This document shows positions 24,898 to 35,531 of a stretch of DNA of 64,000 nt, piece by piece. The stretch comes from Amorphophallus konjac. Its lineage: Eukaryota; Streptophyta; Magnoliopsida; Alismatales; Araceae. The notes beneath the pieces were generated by a model, which did no database searches, had not been told where the DNA came from, and was given only the letters and a program-made list of their open reading frames with translations. Positions within the stretch are counted from its first letter, which is position 1. Each line of letters opens with the position of its first letter. The position numbers and the translations under genes were made by a program. Where the stretch lies: NCBI GenBank assembly GCA_022559845.1, contig CM040123.1:296410642-296474641 (forward strand), in the 5' to 3' direction.

Positions 24898-25310
24898 TCA
24901 TCCTCCACCATCACCAATTCCAGAAGAATCTCCCCTCTCAGACGACTCCTCCTGCCCAACAATTGCTTCATTTAGCTTAGTTGGATCGACTTCTTCCACT
25001 TCATCCTCTATACACAACCGAAGTGGCTCGGCAGATTTGATCAGACGAAGTTTAGAAGCAACCAACTCTGCAGTGTCACCCTCGTCTGATTGAAAAGTTT
25101 CGACACTAGAATTATCTGAGTTACCAATTTTTTAGAATACTCGCTCCATTCAAACCATAATTTTGAAAGAAGCTCTTTTCTGAAGGCGGTATCATGATCT
25201 CTCTCTTTGGAGAATCAGCATCGACCAGCCTGTATGTGTAAACCTTCCCCCTCTGTCCTGGTCTAAAAGCACGAACAATAGCTTTGATATCTCGCCAAGC
25301 CATTGGTCCT
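24898..25310 (-). pseudogene. Captured fragment of a DRD1/CLASSY-type SNF2 remodeller (left arm and flank)
   Basis: The minus-strand reading 25303 to about 25210 contains [10 protein letters not shown] followed by KVYTYRL and ADSP. This corresponds to helicase motif VI of the plant-specific DRD1/CLASSY group of SNF2 ATPases, which open chromatin for Pol IV/Pol V in RNA-directed DNA methylation. Other SNF2 groups usually have RxHRIGQ or similar there. A one-base deletion near 25208 shifts the frame relative to the right arm. Beyond the arm, 25125-24898 is an open acidic Ser/Glu-rich stretch of 76 codons ending in a stop; it contains SSVETFQSDEGDT and could be the C-terminal tail of the same gene. 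There is no start, promoter or full helicase domain, so it is not a functional enzyme gene. Family assignment is from memory of the motif. Confidence 0.65.
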
Positions 25311-25457
25311 GCTTTTAGACCAGGACAGACGAGGAAGGTTTACACATATAGGCTGGACGCTGCAGATTCTCCAGAAGAGAGAGATCATGATACCTGCTTC
25401 AGAAAAGAGCTTATTTCAAAATTATGGTTTGAATGGAGCGAGTATTCTAAAAAATTT
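25126..25457. repeat. Long inverted repeat (hairpin), arms about 145 bp, loop about 40 bp
   Basis: Left arm 25126-25270 and right arm 25311-25455 pair with about nine mismatches and one single-base bulge. The 40-base loop (25271-25310) is the further upstream part of the captured gene. Transcription across it from either side would give a near-perfect fold-back RNA of a size processed by Dicer-like enzymes into siRNAs or young-miRNA-like products. Confidence 0.93.
25311..25457 (+). pseudogene. Captured DRD1/CLASSY fragment, inverted second copy (right arm)
   Basis: Plus-strand translation from 25312 gives [15 protein letters not shown], then [17 protein letters not shown] and [13 protein letters not shown], open throughout. 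The combination RAFRPGQ + SPEE..DH..CF.KE.ISK.WFEW.EY is, as I remember it, characteristic of the C-terminal helicase lobe of DRD1-like proteins. This arm is about 93 % identical to the reverse complement of 25126-25270. It lacks the IVR codons that precede AFRPGQ in the left arm, so the inverted copy begins inside the gene. Confidence 0.65.
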
Positions 25458-25621
25458 TGACAGTATCTCCCTTAAAAATTGACAATTTTTCACTTTTGTA
25501 CATCCTGAAAAATTATATTAAACAAAATAAAAATACATCCAACATGTGAACTGAGAGATGAAATTAGGAATCATGACATGAGGGATTAAACCATGGCAGT
25601 GACACCTTGGATGTGATGTTA

Positions 25622-25930
25622 TAGAGGCCCTGCGCGGGCGGCTGTGGCGGAATGGCGATGGGCGAGCGAGGACGGCGGCTGCAGCGGTACTGGACGGCAA
25701 CCGGTGGATGGGTCTGGATGGAACAGCGGCCGTCTGCCCTGGCACGGCATCGGAGGGGTAGCAGTGCTCTGTCGGAGTGGCTGCAAGGGGGAGCGCGACG
25801 GTGGGCTGGGCGGCACTGACGGCGGTGCTGGTTCGCGGAGGAGAGGGAGGGTGCGTAGGACACCCGTGGGCACACGGGGACAAAGTGGCGATGGTCTGCG
25901 GAGAGGGGGAAAAAGCAAGGGATGGGGGAA
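25622..25930. other. GC-rich block inside AT-rich transposon DNA
   Basis: About 310 bases rich in GGCGG, GCGG and GGCAC words, in sharp contrast to the AT-rich flanks. Open frames exist on both strands but are Pro/Arg/Ser low-complexity readings with no family motif. It could be a second captured genomic fragment, such as a first exon or promoter. I cannot name a source. Confidence 0.5.
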
Positions 25931-25964
25931 AAGCAAATGGCTTCTAACTTTCTAAGGGTAAGAA

Positions 25965-26110
25965 ATACGTCGTAAGGGTGACAAATAGGTCATAAGGGTG
26001 ACACATACTTCTAAGAGTAACAAATGGGTCCTAAGGGTGACAAATAGCTTCTAAAGGTGACAAATGGGTGTCTAAACGTGAAAAATAGTTGTAGTGGTGA
26101 CAAATGAAAG
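25965..26110 (-). repeat. ATTTGTCACC microrepeat array, inverted block
   Basis: About seven copies of GGGTGACAAATAG-type units, about 20 bases apart. This is the reverse complement of the units at 22325-24735. Confidence 0.85.
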
Positions 26111-26115
26111 AGAGA

Positions 26116-26689
26116 GAGAGACAGAGGGGCATTAACAAACAGAAAAAATGGTGGCTCCTGACACACGCCTCTCCCTCCTGCAGTCCTGCTGTCCTGTACT
26201 CCTGTTACTGGTAAAGTATTCGTATTTGTTTATTAAAGTCGGTGGAAGACCTAAAGTCGGTGGAAGACGAAGGGTCTCTCCCAACTTATGCCAACTACTC
26301 ATGAGTTGCTAGTTTGAATTTTAGAATTCAAATAGTTAAAATAGGGTAGTTATTATAATTTCGGGAAGTGTAACAATCTACCATCTTATCATATTTTTTA
26401 AATTTTAAATTTTAAATTTTATAATATAATATTTACATAAATATATATTATATGATATATATTATTACGAACGGATATTTTATGAAACAAATATTATAAT
26501 ATCAGTATCCGGTCCGATTCAAATTCTAATATTATCCATATCCGAAATAATAAATACGATTTAGAATATTATCCGCTAATTAATACGGATTCGAATTCGA
26601 ATATTATCCATCTAAACTATTGATATATTTATATTTATTTTTGTTATTTATTACATATACGTATTACGGTTAAACATAAGCTATTCCAG
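26116..26689. other. AT-rich non-coding DNA
   Basis: Contains a doubled AAAGTCGGTGGAAGAC near 26236-26268, a TTTTAAA-type low-complexity run (26390-26430) and several ATATCCG/CGGAT words. No gene. It may be internal or subterminal sequence of the CACTA element to its right. Confidence 0.5.
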
Positions 26690-27431
26690 GAGTTTCCGAC
26701 GGAATCTTATTCAGTCGAAAATAAGTCAGAATTTAAACACATATTTCAATTCATTTATGATAATTATTACATAAATAAATGTAAATATTAGTGACGAAAA
26801 TTTTCTTGTCGAAAATCAGTGGGTAATTACAAACGTAATTCCGACTAAATTTAAATTGTCTCAAAGTTGTCTCTTTTTAGAGACAGATTTTTGCCCGAAA
26901 TAATAGGTCAGAAATAAGTCAAAATTTATACGCATATTTCAATTCATTTATGATAATTATTACATAAATATATGTAAATATTAGTGATGGAAATTTTCTT
27001 GTCAAAAATCAGTGGGTAATTGCCAACGTAATTCCGATGAAATTTAAATTGTTTCAAAGTTGTCTCTTTTTAGAGACAGATTTTTACCCGAAATAATAGG
27101 TTGGAAATAAGTCAGAATTTACAGACATATTTCTGTTCATTAATGATAATTATTACATAAATATATGTAAATATTAGTGACAAAAATTTTCTTGTCGAAA
27201 ATCAATGGGTAATTACCAACGTAATTTCGACAAAATTTAAATTGTCTCAAAGTTGTCTCTTTTTAGAGACAGATTTTCGACAGAAATAATAGGTCAAAAA
27301 TCAGTCTGTATTTACCGACGGATTTGCAATAGAATATTTTTCGTTGAAAAGTTATAATAGTTTTGACGTCTTTCCGACGGATATATTACCGCCGAAAAAT
27401 TACGTCGGTATTTCCCATTTTTCTTGTAGTG
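26690..27431. mobile_element. Terminal region of a CACTA (En/Spm) transposon
   Basis: Ends at 27431 with TTTTCTTGTAGTG, the reverse complement of the plant CACTA terminus CACTACAAGAAAA. The preceding DNA is full of CGACGGAAT/TCCGACGG-type words, as in subterminal regions of this superfamily, and includes a 193-bp tandem repeat. To the right, sequence homologous to LTR E resumes with ATATGCCC. Comparison with the intact LTR (GGATATGCCC, 48901) suggests ATA as the 3-bp target duplication. The other terminus was not found in the window. Confidence 0.8.
26727..27306. repeat. Three tandem copies of a 193-bp unit
   Basis: Units begin at 26727, 26920 and 27113 (CARAATTTA...), each with TTCATTTATGATAATTATTACATAAATA, GTGGGTAATTR.CAACGTAATT and TTGTCTCTTTTTAGAGACAGATTTT. 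Mutual identity is about 88-92 % by eye. They lie just inside the CACTA terminus and may be repeated transposase-binding DNA. Confidence 0.92.
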
Positions 27432-28316
27432 ATATGCCCTTGTCTTTTCATTCAAAGGAGCATGTTAATTCCAATATAGTAAAGATCTCTTTGTAGATAG
27501 CTACACGCTATAGGTAGAAATGGGGAGCTCTCCAACGAATACCAGGATAAGTCTAACGAATATCTGGATGAGTCTAAACGATTATCAGGATGTATCTAAC
27601 AAAACCAACCTTACAAAGAGATATAAATATTTGTTGTGGTTGAACAAGAAATATCACTCTCGAAGAGAGCCTTGGCTGAGCATATTTATAGATACATCAT
27701 CTATCCAAGGAGCTGCAGAATGCTACAACAAAGGAGTGAGCGTATCAAGCACTACATCTAGTAAACTCTAGTCGGTAGAAGCATGAAACCTAGTGTTCAG
27801 CAAAAAGCAAAGTCAACTTCTTCCTCAACCATAATTATGGCATGTTGAAGCAAGGAAGAAATAGAAGCATGTTCCAACTACAACAACATCCTCAAATTCC
27901 TTACAAGTAACTTCCGTGATTCTCTACATTTATCTTTGAAGGCTTTACCGTTATAATTCAAAATAGCTATATTTTCACTCTCATTCTTCTATCTTGAACG
28001 ATTTGCATTTCATTGTACACAACTCTACCTGTTAAGAGGCAATATATGTGTAAACTCACTTAAACAGTGGTCTACTTCTCCTTGAGGAGAGAAGTCCCTT
28101 GCTTGTGGGCAAGAGTGCCTACAGGAGACCTGAAACCATGTTTTCCCTTGCTTGCGAGAAAGAGTGCCTATAAGAGGCTTGAAATCTTGGGTTTGGTTGT
28201 GCCGTGAAGTCAACTGAGGCTCTAGTGAAAGAGTGATCGTGGTGTGGCTGAACACCAGATCAAAAACAATTAGGTTTGAATGTGCCTACAAGTCAGTTGG
28301 AGCTCTAGTGAGCGAG
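27432..28316 (+). repeat. Left LTR of element E, first surviving part
   Basis: Matches the right LTR from 48901: ATATGCCC, GGAGCTCTCCAACGAATA, the repeated GATGAGTCTAA.CGA motif and AAATATCACTCTCG. It ends at the GCGAG target duplicated by element C. The LTR continues at 37907. Confidence 0.85.
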
Positions 28317-30686
28317 TGTAACGACCTAGAGTTCAGGATACCGATATACCGATAACATCGATACATCGATACCAAGAACTGGGGAAGCCACCCAAGAGGC
28401 TGATGAGGCCCCTGAAGGGTTAGTAGAAAAGTGCTGAGGGGTATGCATAACGAATTGGAATTTAGAACGCGCAATTTACAATTAAGTAAAGAAATTAACA
28501 CAAGTGCGGAAGCAATTCAAAATAAATGGAGTGATATATATATATATACACTAGTCCAGAGAAGCAAGAGTACTAGTCCACAAGGTACAACTACGCAGGG
28601 CATACCCCGGCAAAAGTACAACCCAAGCCCAAAAGGCAGCTCGACTAACGCTGGCAGCTAACACGGTCTCTGAACCGACTCACAAGGCACCGGGAGACGA
28701 CGGGCGCGGCTCACCTGAAAGGAGAAAGGGTGAGTCACAGCCAGACTCAGTAGGGGTCACGCGGATCCCTACCTCGCACTAAACAAGCATACACACATAA
28801 ATAAAGCAAGTAGAGCATGCATTTAAATAAGCTAACAGGCAATGGCATGAAATAACTACTCAAGTAAAGCTGTAAACTCTAACTAAACAGGTATAACAGC
28901 TAAAGCATGCCACAGCTAACTAAATGCAAGCGATTAAAACTAAAGCTACCAGATAGAATAAGTCTTAACTAATCCAAACAACAAGGAAGGACAACCACTG
29001 GGGCAGAAACCAGAAGCGTCCACTGACGACTTACACTGCGTCTCAAGCACTCGCAGTCGACGAAGCGACAAGCTAAGCGCGTAAATAGTACCAAACCAAG
29101 TGACCAGTCGGAGTGGCACCCGTCGGTGTCAGTCCACAGTCTCCGACCACGTGTGCACACACTGACTCTAGCCTGAGCCAGGCCCTCTAGCTAGTTTTCT
29201 CCCTTGGTAGGACGCTACCATTGGCTGGGAGCCCACGGAACTAGCTTACAAACCGTGCATGGGAAACATACCCCTCCGCCATCCTCAAGCGGGTCGGCAC
29301 TCAACAGACCTTAGGGAAACAATAGTGGCTCCATTGCTTGGAAAGAAAGGCTACTCTAATGGTAATAAAACACGCCACTATACATTAAAACAATACGAAT
29401 ATGGCATGAGTATAAAAGGGAACGCATAACGAAAGGGCTGGTAACATATTACAACCATCAGGGAAGCGGCGGTCGAAGACCCACGCGCTATTTGAAAGTG
29501 ACGGTCGGGGACTGGCGCGTTACATCACAAACGACGCGCTGGTCTCCAGCCGTTACTTCCACCTGAGTTCCAGCTCAAAGGCCTTCAAGGGGAGAGTGAC
29601 GGTGGGGGTCCTATGCGTTGCTTCGAAGCGACGCGCGGGAGCTCCGCCGTTACTTCCACCCGAGGCTCAAACCAACAAACAGCGTTTAAAAATAACAGCA
29701 GGCAAAGCGACGCTCCGGTCTAAGCGCGTCGGAAGTAAACGACGGTCGGCCGATAGACCGCCGGATTCACCGCCTCACCTGGCTAACCGAAAACAACGGG
29801 TGAGTAACGGATGGGATTCCCATCGTTACTCTCCAAATGACGCACCCCCGATGGGCCGTTATTTGGAAGCGACGCGTCCACTATGGACCATCGGGCAAGT
29901 GACGGTTCCTGGCAGGACCGTCACTTCACCTGGGTTACGGGCGGGTACGGTTTGAAAACCGAAGCCCTCCCGGACGACAGAAATCATCGGGTATCGTCGA
30001 AAAACCTGATATCCTGCCAAACCACGCATGCTAAACAACAATTTAACAACTTAATCTAGCACATGCAAGGCCTAAAACGCATTAAACTCAAAGATTTAAG
30101 CTAAAACCCCAAATATGGAAACATGGACATCATGCATGCTACGGGGTGCTAATCAACAAACAGGCTAAGGGAAACGATCCTAGCAAGATCGGGATTCCAT
30201 CCCCCTACCTCTTACAAGCCGAAACAGAAGAAAAGGCCGCATGCAAGGAGGAAGAGCCACGAAGCCTTCACGCTCCACCTCGCTCCCACGTTCACCGAAC
30301 CACACCGAAGTGGACACCTACGCGCTCCTCTCGACGCGAGGAATCCAACGGCGCCAACCACGCCTCAATCCGACCTCGTCTCGCCCGTGTTCCCTAAAGA
30401 GGAGAGAGGGGCGATCGCACGGAGGAGAGAGAGAGAGGGTGAGAATGAGAGATCGACGGGGGAGAGAGGGTGAGAGAGGGATTAAAAGAAAAAAAGAAAT
30501 TAAAATATATATAATATAATTATTATATATATTAAAATCTCATTAATTCTAATAACCCTCAAATAACTCCAAATAAATCTGAAAAAATATCAGACAAATT
30601 CCTAAAAATCCAGGAAAATAGCCGAAATTCCAGAACAAATAATAGAACAAAAACCATCAAGGATCCATTAAGGCACGGGCCTTACA
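28317..30686 (-). repeat. 3' LTR of element C (2370 bp)
   Basis: Plus strand starts TGTAACGACC and ends GGGCCTTACA. Contains the GAGTC hairpin (28731-28760) and inverted-repeat units at 29465-29940. It matches 35532-37901 almost base for base. Confidence 0.97.
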
Positions 30687-30699
30687 GTCCCTCCCTCCT
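30687..30699 (-). other. Polypurine tract of element C
   Basis: The minus strand reads GGAGGGAGGGAC, immediately followed by the 3' LTR start TGTAAGGCCC. Confidence 0.85.
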
Positions 30700-30765
30700 T
30701 ACAGAAATTTCGCCCTCGAAATTTACAACAACCGAAAAGGAGGAAACTGAGAAAGGACATATACC

Positions 30766-33700
30766 TCACTGGAACAAAAAAGGAAAAAGCTGACGCATCT
30801 CATCTTCACGCTCCCAAGTAGACTCATTACCAGAGTGACGCTGCCAAGCAACCCTTACCAGAGGAATAACCTTATTTCTCAACCGCTGCTCACGACGGTC
30901 TTCAATTCTGATAGGAAACTCTGGCGCGGACAAATCAGCAGTCACCTCAGGCCATACTGAATCATCGAGAACATGAGAAGCATCTGGCACATATTTCCTC
31001 AATTGAGACACGTGGAATACATCATGAACAGCTTGTATAGCCGCAGGAAGTTGCAAACGATAAGTCACCTGACCAATAACTTCAACAATCGGAAAAGGGC
31101 CAACATACCGCGGACTAAGCTTTCCACGCTTCCCAAATCTGGAAACACCCTTCATCGGAGATATTTTAACAAACACCATATCTCCAGGCTCAAATTGTAG
31201 TGGACGTCTGCGCTGACCTGCATAGCTTTTCTATCGACTCTGAGCCGTCAACAATCTCTGCCTGATCTGACGAACCACATCAGAACATTGCTGCACCATG
31301 TCAGGTCCTGTCAACAATCTGTCACCAACATCAAACCAATTCAGAGGAGTATGACAAGGACGACCATATAGTGCTTCATAAGGAGCCATTCCAATACTGG
31401 TATGAAAACTGTTATTATAAGCAAATTCAACAAGTGGCAAATGCTGACTCCACGAACCCTGCCAATCAAGGCAACACAATCTCAGCATGTCCTCCAAAGT
31501 CTGAATAGTCCTCTCTGACTGTCCATCTGACTGAGGGTGATACGCTAAACTGAAAGCTAACTCAGTGCCCAATGCTTCCTGAAAACTACGCCAGAAGCTG
31601 GAGGTAAAACGTGGGTCACGATCTGACACAAGTGAAACAGAAATTCCATGCAGTGGCACGATCTTCTGCACATACAGCTCGGCCAACCTCTGCACATTCC
31701 AAGTAACCTTAATCGGCAACAATCTGACAGTTTTAGTCAATCTGTCGACTAACAACCAGACGCCATCAAAACCCTGAGAAGTCCGAGGCAACCCCACCAT
31801 AAAATCTGTAGTAACATGGTCCCATTTCCACATCGGAATCTCTAATGGCTGAAGCAAACCACCTGGCTTTTGATGTTCGGCTTTAACTAACTGACAAGTC
31901 AAGCACTTAGAAACAAATATAGCCACGTCTTTCTTCATACCTGGCCACCAAAACTTCTTCTTCAAATTCTGATACATCTTGGTGACACCCGGATGAATAG
32001 CAAAACGAGAACCATGGGCTTCACTCAGAATCTCAAGTCTCAAATCATCATCAGCGGGAACATAAAATCTGCCTTGAAAACTGACAACTAGCTCCGTGTC
32101 AACATCCACATCATAACTTGATATAACACGAGCCAAATCAGAATCAGCTCACTGAGCATCTTTAATCTGATGATATAAAGCTGAACCCAAAACCAAGCTA
32201 GCACAAACTGCCATCTTCGGATCAACAGGCAACTCTGCACTGAATGCCTCATTTGGAAGCTGTTCCCACAATTTCCATTCATGAAGCAACAAATGACTGA
32301 CCTGTACTTTCCTGCTCAGAGCATCGGCCACAACATTCATTTTACCTGGCTGATAGGAGAGTGTAAAGTCAAAGTCTTTCATGAATTCCATCCATCGCCT
32401 CTGCCTAAGATTCAGATCTTTCTGGGAGAAAATATACCGTAAACTCTGATGATCAGTAAAAATCTGAAATTTCTCACCATACAGATAATGTCTCCAGATC
32501 TTTAAGGCAAAAACAACTGCAGCTAGCTCCAGATCGTGAGTGGGATAATTTCCTTCATGTTGTTTCAACTGCCGGGATGCATATGCGATAACCTTACCAT
32601 GTTGCATCAGCACTGCACCCAAACCTACTCGAGAAGCATCTGTACAGACCATAAATCCACCCGAGCCGGAAGGCAAAGTCAATACAGGAGAAGAAGTCAA
32701 TAGCCTTTTCAATTCAACAAAGCTAGCCTCACACTGATCCGACCAGACAAAAGACACATCTTTACGAGTCAATCTAGTCATCGGGGCTGCAATCTTCGCA
32801 AAGTCTTGAATGAATCTGCGGTAATACCCAGCCAAACCTAGAAAACTTCGAATCTCTGTTACAGTTCTCGGTCTCTGCCAACTCAAAACAGCATCAATCT
32901 TTGCAGGGTCCACTGCCACTCCATCACCAGAATTCACATGATCAAGAAAATGAATTTCTCGAAGCCAGAATTCACATTTACTGAGCTTCGCATAAAGCTC
33001 GTGATCCCTTAGAGTCTGCAGAACGATCCTCAAGTGCTGCACATGATCATTAACAGAGGCAGAATAGATCAGAATATCATCCACAAAGATCACCACGAAC
33101 TGATCAAGAAATGGACGAAAGATACGCTGCATTAGGTCCATAAAAGCTGCTGGGGCATTAGTCAAACCAAACGGCATGACTAAGAATTCAAAATGACCAT
33201 ATCGAGTACTGAAAGCAGTCTTCTCCACATCGGATTCCCGGATCCGTAACTGAAAATAGCCAGATCTGAGATCTATCCGTGAAAAGATGGTAGCAGACTG
33301 TAACTGGTCAAACAAATCATCAATCCTGGGAAGCGGATACCTATTCTTGATAGTCACCTGATTCAGCTGCCTGTAATCAATACAAAGCTTCAGGCTTCCA
33401 TCTTTCTTTTTCACAAACAGCACTGGGGCACTCCACGGAGAAAAATTGGGACGAATATAACCGTTCTCCAGTAACTCTAGTAGCTGTGCACGCAGTACTT
33501 TCAATTCAGCTGGAGCCATTCGGTACGGCGGCTTTGCTAAGGGGCCGGTACCTGGAATCAATTCAATTGCCATCTCAATCTCTCGCTCTGGGGGCAAGCC
33601 TGGCAACTCGTCAGGAAACACATCAGGGAACTCACAGACAGCCGGAATATCATAAACATCCCGTCGTGGTTTTTCAACAACAACCACTGAAGCAAGGAAT

Positions 33701-34130
33701 CCCTGGCAACCTGCGCTAAGCAACCTATAGGCTCGAATAGCAGAAATAATCATACGAGAAGATCGGGATCGAATACCTTGAAAATAAAAGGCTGATTTTC
33801 CCTGTGACTGAAAATAGACTTTCTTCGATCTGCAGTCAACCACAGCTCCATAATGCTCCAACCAATCCATTCCCAGAATAACATCATAATCTGCCAGCTG
33901 CAACGCATACAATCTTGCCGGCAACTGGTGATCATCAATCATTACAGGAGATTCTTCCAGGCACAAAGGCGTAACCATGAAATCTCCAGAAGGCAATTCC
34001 ACAAACATCTCACAAGATACCTCGGAAGTCGGTTCCTCAATACAGGTCATGAAATCCTCAGAAATAAAAGAGTGAGAAGCACCAGAATCAAATAAGACAC
34101 GAGCTGAATGACCATAAAGCATAATCGTAC
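30766..34130 (-). pseudogene. Element C pol: protease, RT, RNase H, integrase, chromodomain (two stops)
   Basis: One frame on the minus strand carries: protease [11 protein letters not shown] (about 34060-34110); RT with [18 protein letters not shown] (about 33350), [13 protein letters not shown] and FVDDILIYS (about 33065-33090); RNase H with TDAS and [14 protein letters not shown] (about 32440-32660); integrase HHCC finger ending CLTCQLVKAEH (about 31880-31910), then TTDF, SDRDPRF and DGQSERT for the D,D,E triad; an integrase C-terminal barrel (PMKGVSRFGKRGKLSPRYVGPF); and a chromodomain ending WEREDEMRQLFPFLF at 30766. In-frame stops are TGA at 32149-32151, between RNase H and integrase, and TAG at 31231-31233, where related copies have Gln. 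Apart from these the frame is open. As it stands only a protease-RT-RNase H portion could be made. Confidence 0.95.
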
Positions 34131-35380
34131 CTTCCACAAGATGGGACGCAACAGCATCAGCTCTAGTCAAATGAGAAACCTTGCCTTTCTGCTTCTTAGA
34201 ACCAGCTGAAGATTGCTGAGAAGACGCCGACGCTTGAGAGTAAAATTGCTGAGCTTGAGGTGCAGTCGGAGGTCTGAATTGCGGCCGCTGCTGAGGTTGA
34301 GAAAACGGAGGAACTTGCAATTGCTTCGGCCTCAGCGGGCAATCACGAACTACATGACCCGGCTGATCACACCTAAAGCAAACAACAGGAAGAGAACACG
34401 GCTGGCCCTTATGATGACCACCGCATCTCCTACACGTCCATGGCTGACTGACAGCTGAGCTCTGACGAGTCTGAGAAGAAGGTGATGTCGGCTGCTGAAC
34501 AGAATCTGTGCCGGACGACTACTGGAAACATTTCTTCTTCTTCTTGAACCGCTTGAACTTGGGTTTGGAAGGAGAGGAAGCACTAGAAATCTCTGACTGG
34601 ACCAAGGGAACACTTGGCACTGGTGGTCGGTAAGTCTGCTGCGACTGAACTACCGGCTGCACTGATCCTGCCTGAGGATACCCACCTGGTCTCGTCATCT
34701 CCAGCTCAAGTGCCACAGCTGTCTGGCATGCACTGTCCAAATCCGCAACACGACTGGCGATAAGAGGCATCTTCAATTCAGGCCTCAAACCTCGCAGAAA
34801 TTGTTGAGTTTTCAAAGCTTCACTGGCCAGCACATGGGGCGCATACTGACCCAATTCCATAAACCTATTCCGATACTGAAGCACAGTCATACCGCCCTGA
34901 GTCAGCTCCATAAATTGATACATCTTGTCCATCTGAAGACAAGCAGGAGTATAGGCACGCTCAAAAGCAGCAACAAACTCTGCCCAAGTGATCTGCCGAA
35001 GAGGTCTAGAACGAAAGGCAATCTGCCACTCGGCTTTCCACCACGTGATGGATGTACCCTGGAGTTGAAAAGCAGCAAGCATAACTTTTTCGTCTTCAGC
35101 ACACTCCATCGAGACATACACACGCTCGATCGCATCCAACCATTGCCTTGCCACCTCTGGATCAGCTTCCATCGAAAGCAGGCGGATTGAACATAAGAAA
35201 TTCTTTCAATGCCTTGCCTCGACTGCCAGGCGCTTCAACAGGAGGAGCAACAATCGGCGCTGGAGGAGGAACAACTGGAACTACAGGAACTGCAGGAGGA
35301 GGTGCAGAACCACTGTCTTCCCTGGGCGCATCTCGAGGAACACGAGGAGCTCGAGGGGGTCTTCCTCGACGGGGAGACAT
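34131..35380 (-). pseudogene. Element C gag (one frameshift, one stop)
   Basis: Starts at ATG 35380 with the basic MSPRRGRPPRAPRVP and a Pro-rich stretch. At about 35165-35172 a one-base frame change follows FLMFNPPAFDGS. The gag core continues in the next frame: DPEVARQWL, then WWKAEW, WAEFVAAFERAY, L.QG.MTV.QYR.RF and LRGLRPEL. After a KPKFKRFKKKKK basic run there is a TAG at 34519-34521. The same frame then continues through [14 protein letters not shown] (CX2CX4HX4C, about 34345-34385) into pol. Gag and pol were therefore one polyprotein, as is usual for this clade. Confidence 0.92.
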
Positions 35381-35517
35381 AATTACGCTGCCAAAACACA
35401 AATCAATCGCAATTAATCAATCACACGGAAAACATCCTATGCCAGAAATAGACGACGCAATGGACTAGCTCTCGACAAAGCGCAAATTTCAATTTCTTAC
35501 ACAAATCCTCAACTAGC

Positions 35518-35529
35518 GCTCTGATACCA
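35518..35529 (-). promoter_or_regulatory. Primer-binding site of element C
   Basis: The minus strand reads TGGTATCAGAGC, two bases from the 5' LTR edge at 35532. Confidence 0.95.
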
Positions 35530-35531
35530 AC

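Larger units (their letters stand above)
22261..26115. mobile_element. Probable non-autonomous DNA transposon or composite repeat carrying a captured gene fragment
   Basis: Left side: tandem arrays of YATTTGTCACC-type units with about 20-bp spacing (22325-22935, 23655-23885, 24580-24735). Right side: the same unit in reverse complement (25965-26110). Between them lie AT-rich duplicated DNA, a captured SNF2-gene fragment in inverted repeat (24898-25457) and a GC-rich block (25622-25930). Inverted subterminal arrays around captured sequence are typical of plant CACTA and Mutator-like elements. I found no matching terminal inverted repeats or target duplication, so class and borders are inference. 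Confidence 0.45.

Noticed and set aside
25518..25936. Overlapping Pro/Arg/Ser-rich frames on both strands
   Set aside because: Caused by the GC-rich composition; three frames are open at once and none has a recognisable motif.
34519..34521. TAG between gag and pol of element C as a programmed readthrough signal
   Set aside because: Chromoviruses of this type normally use one uninterrupted frame, other stops occur downstream, and the following bases do not match the known UAG-CAA-UUA or pseudoknot contexts.
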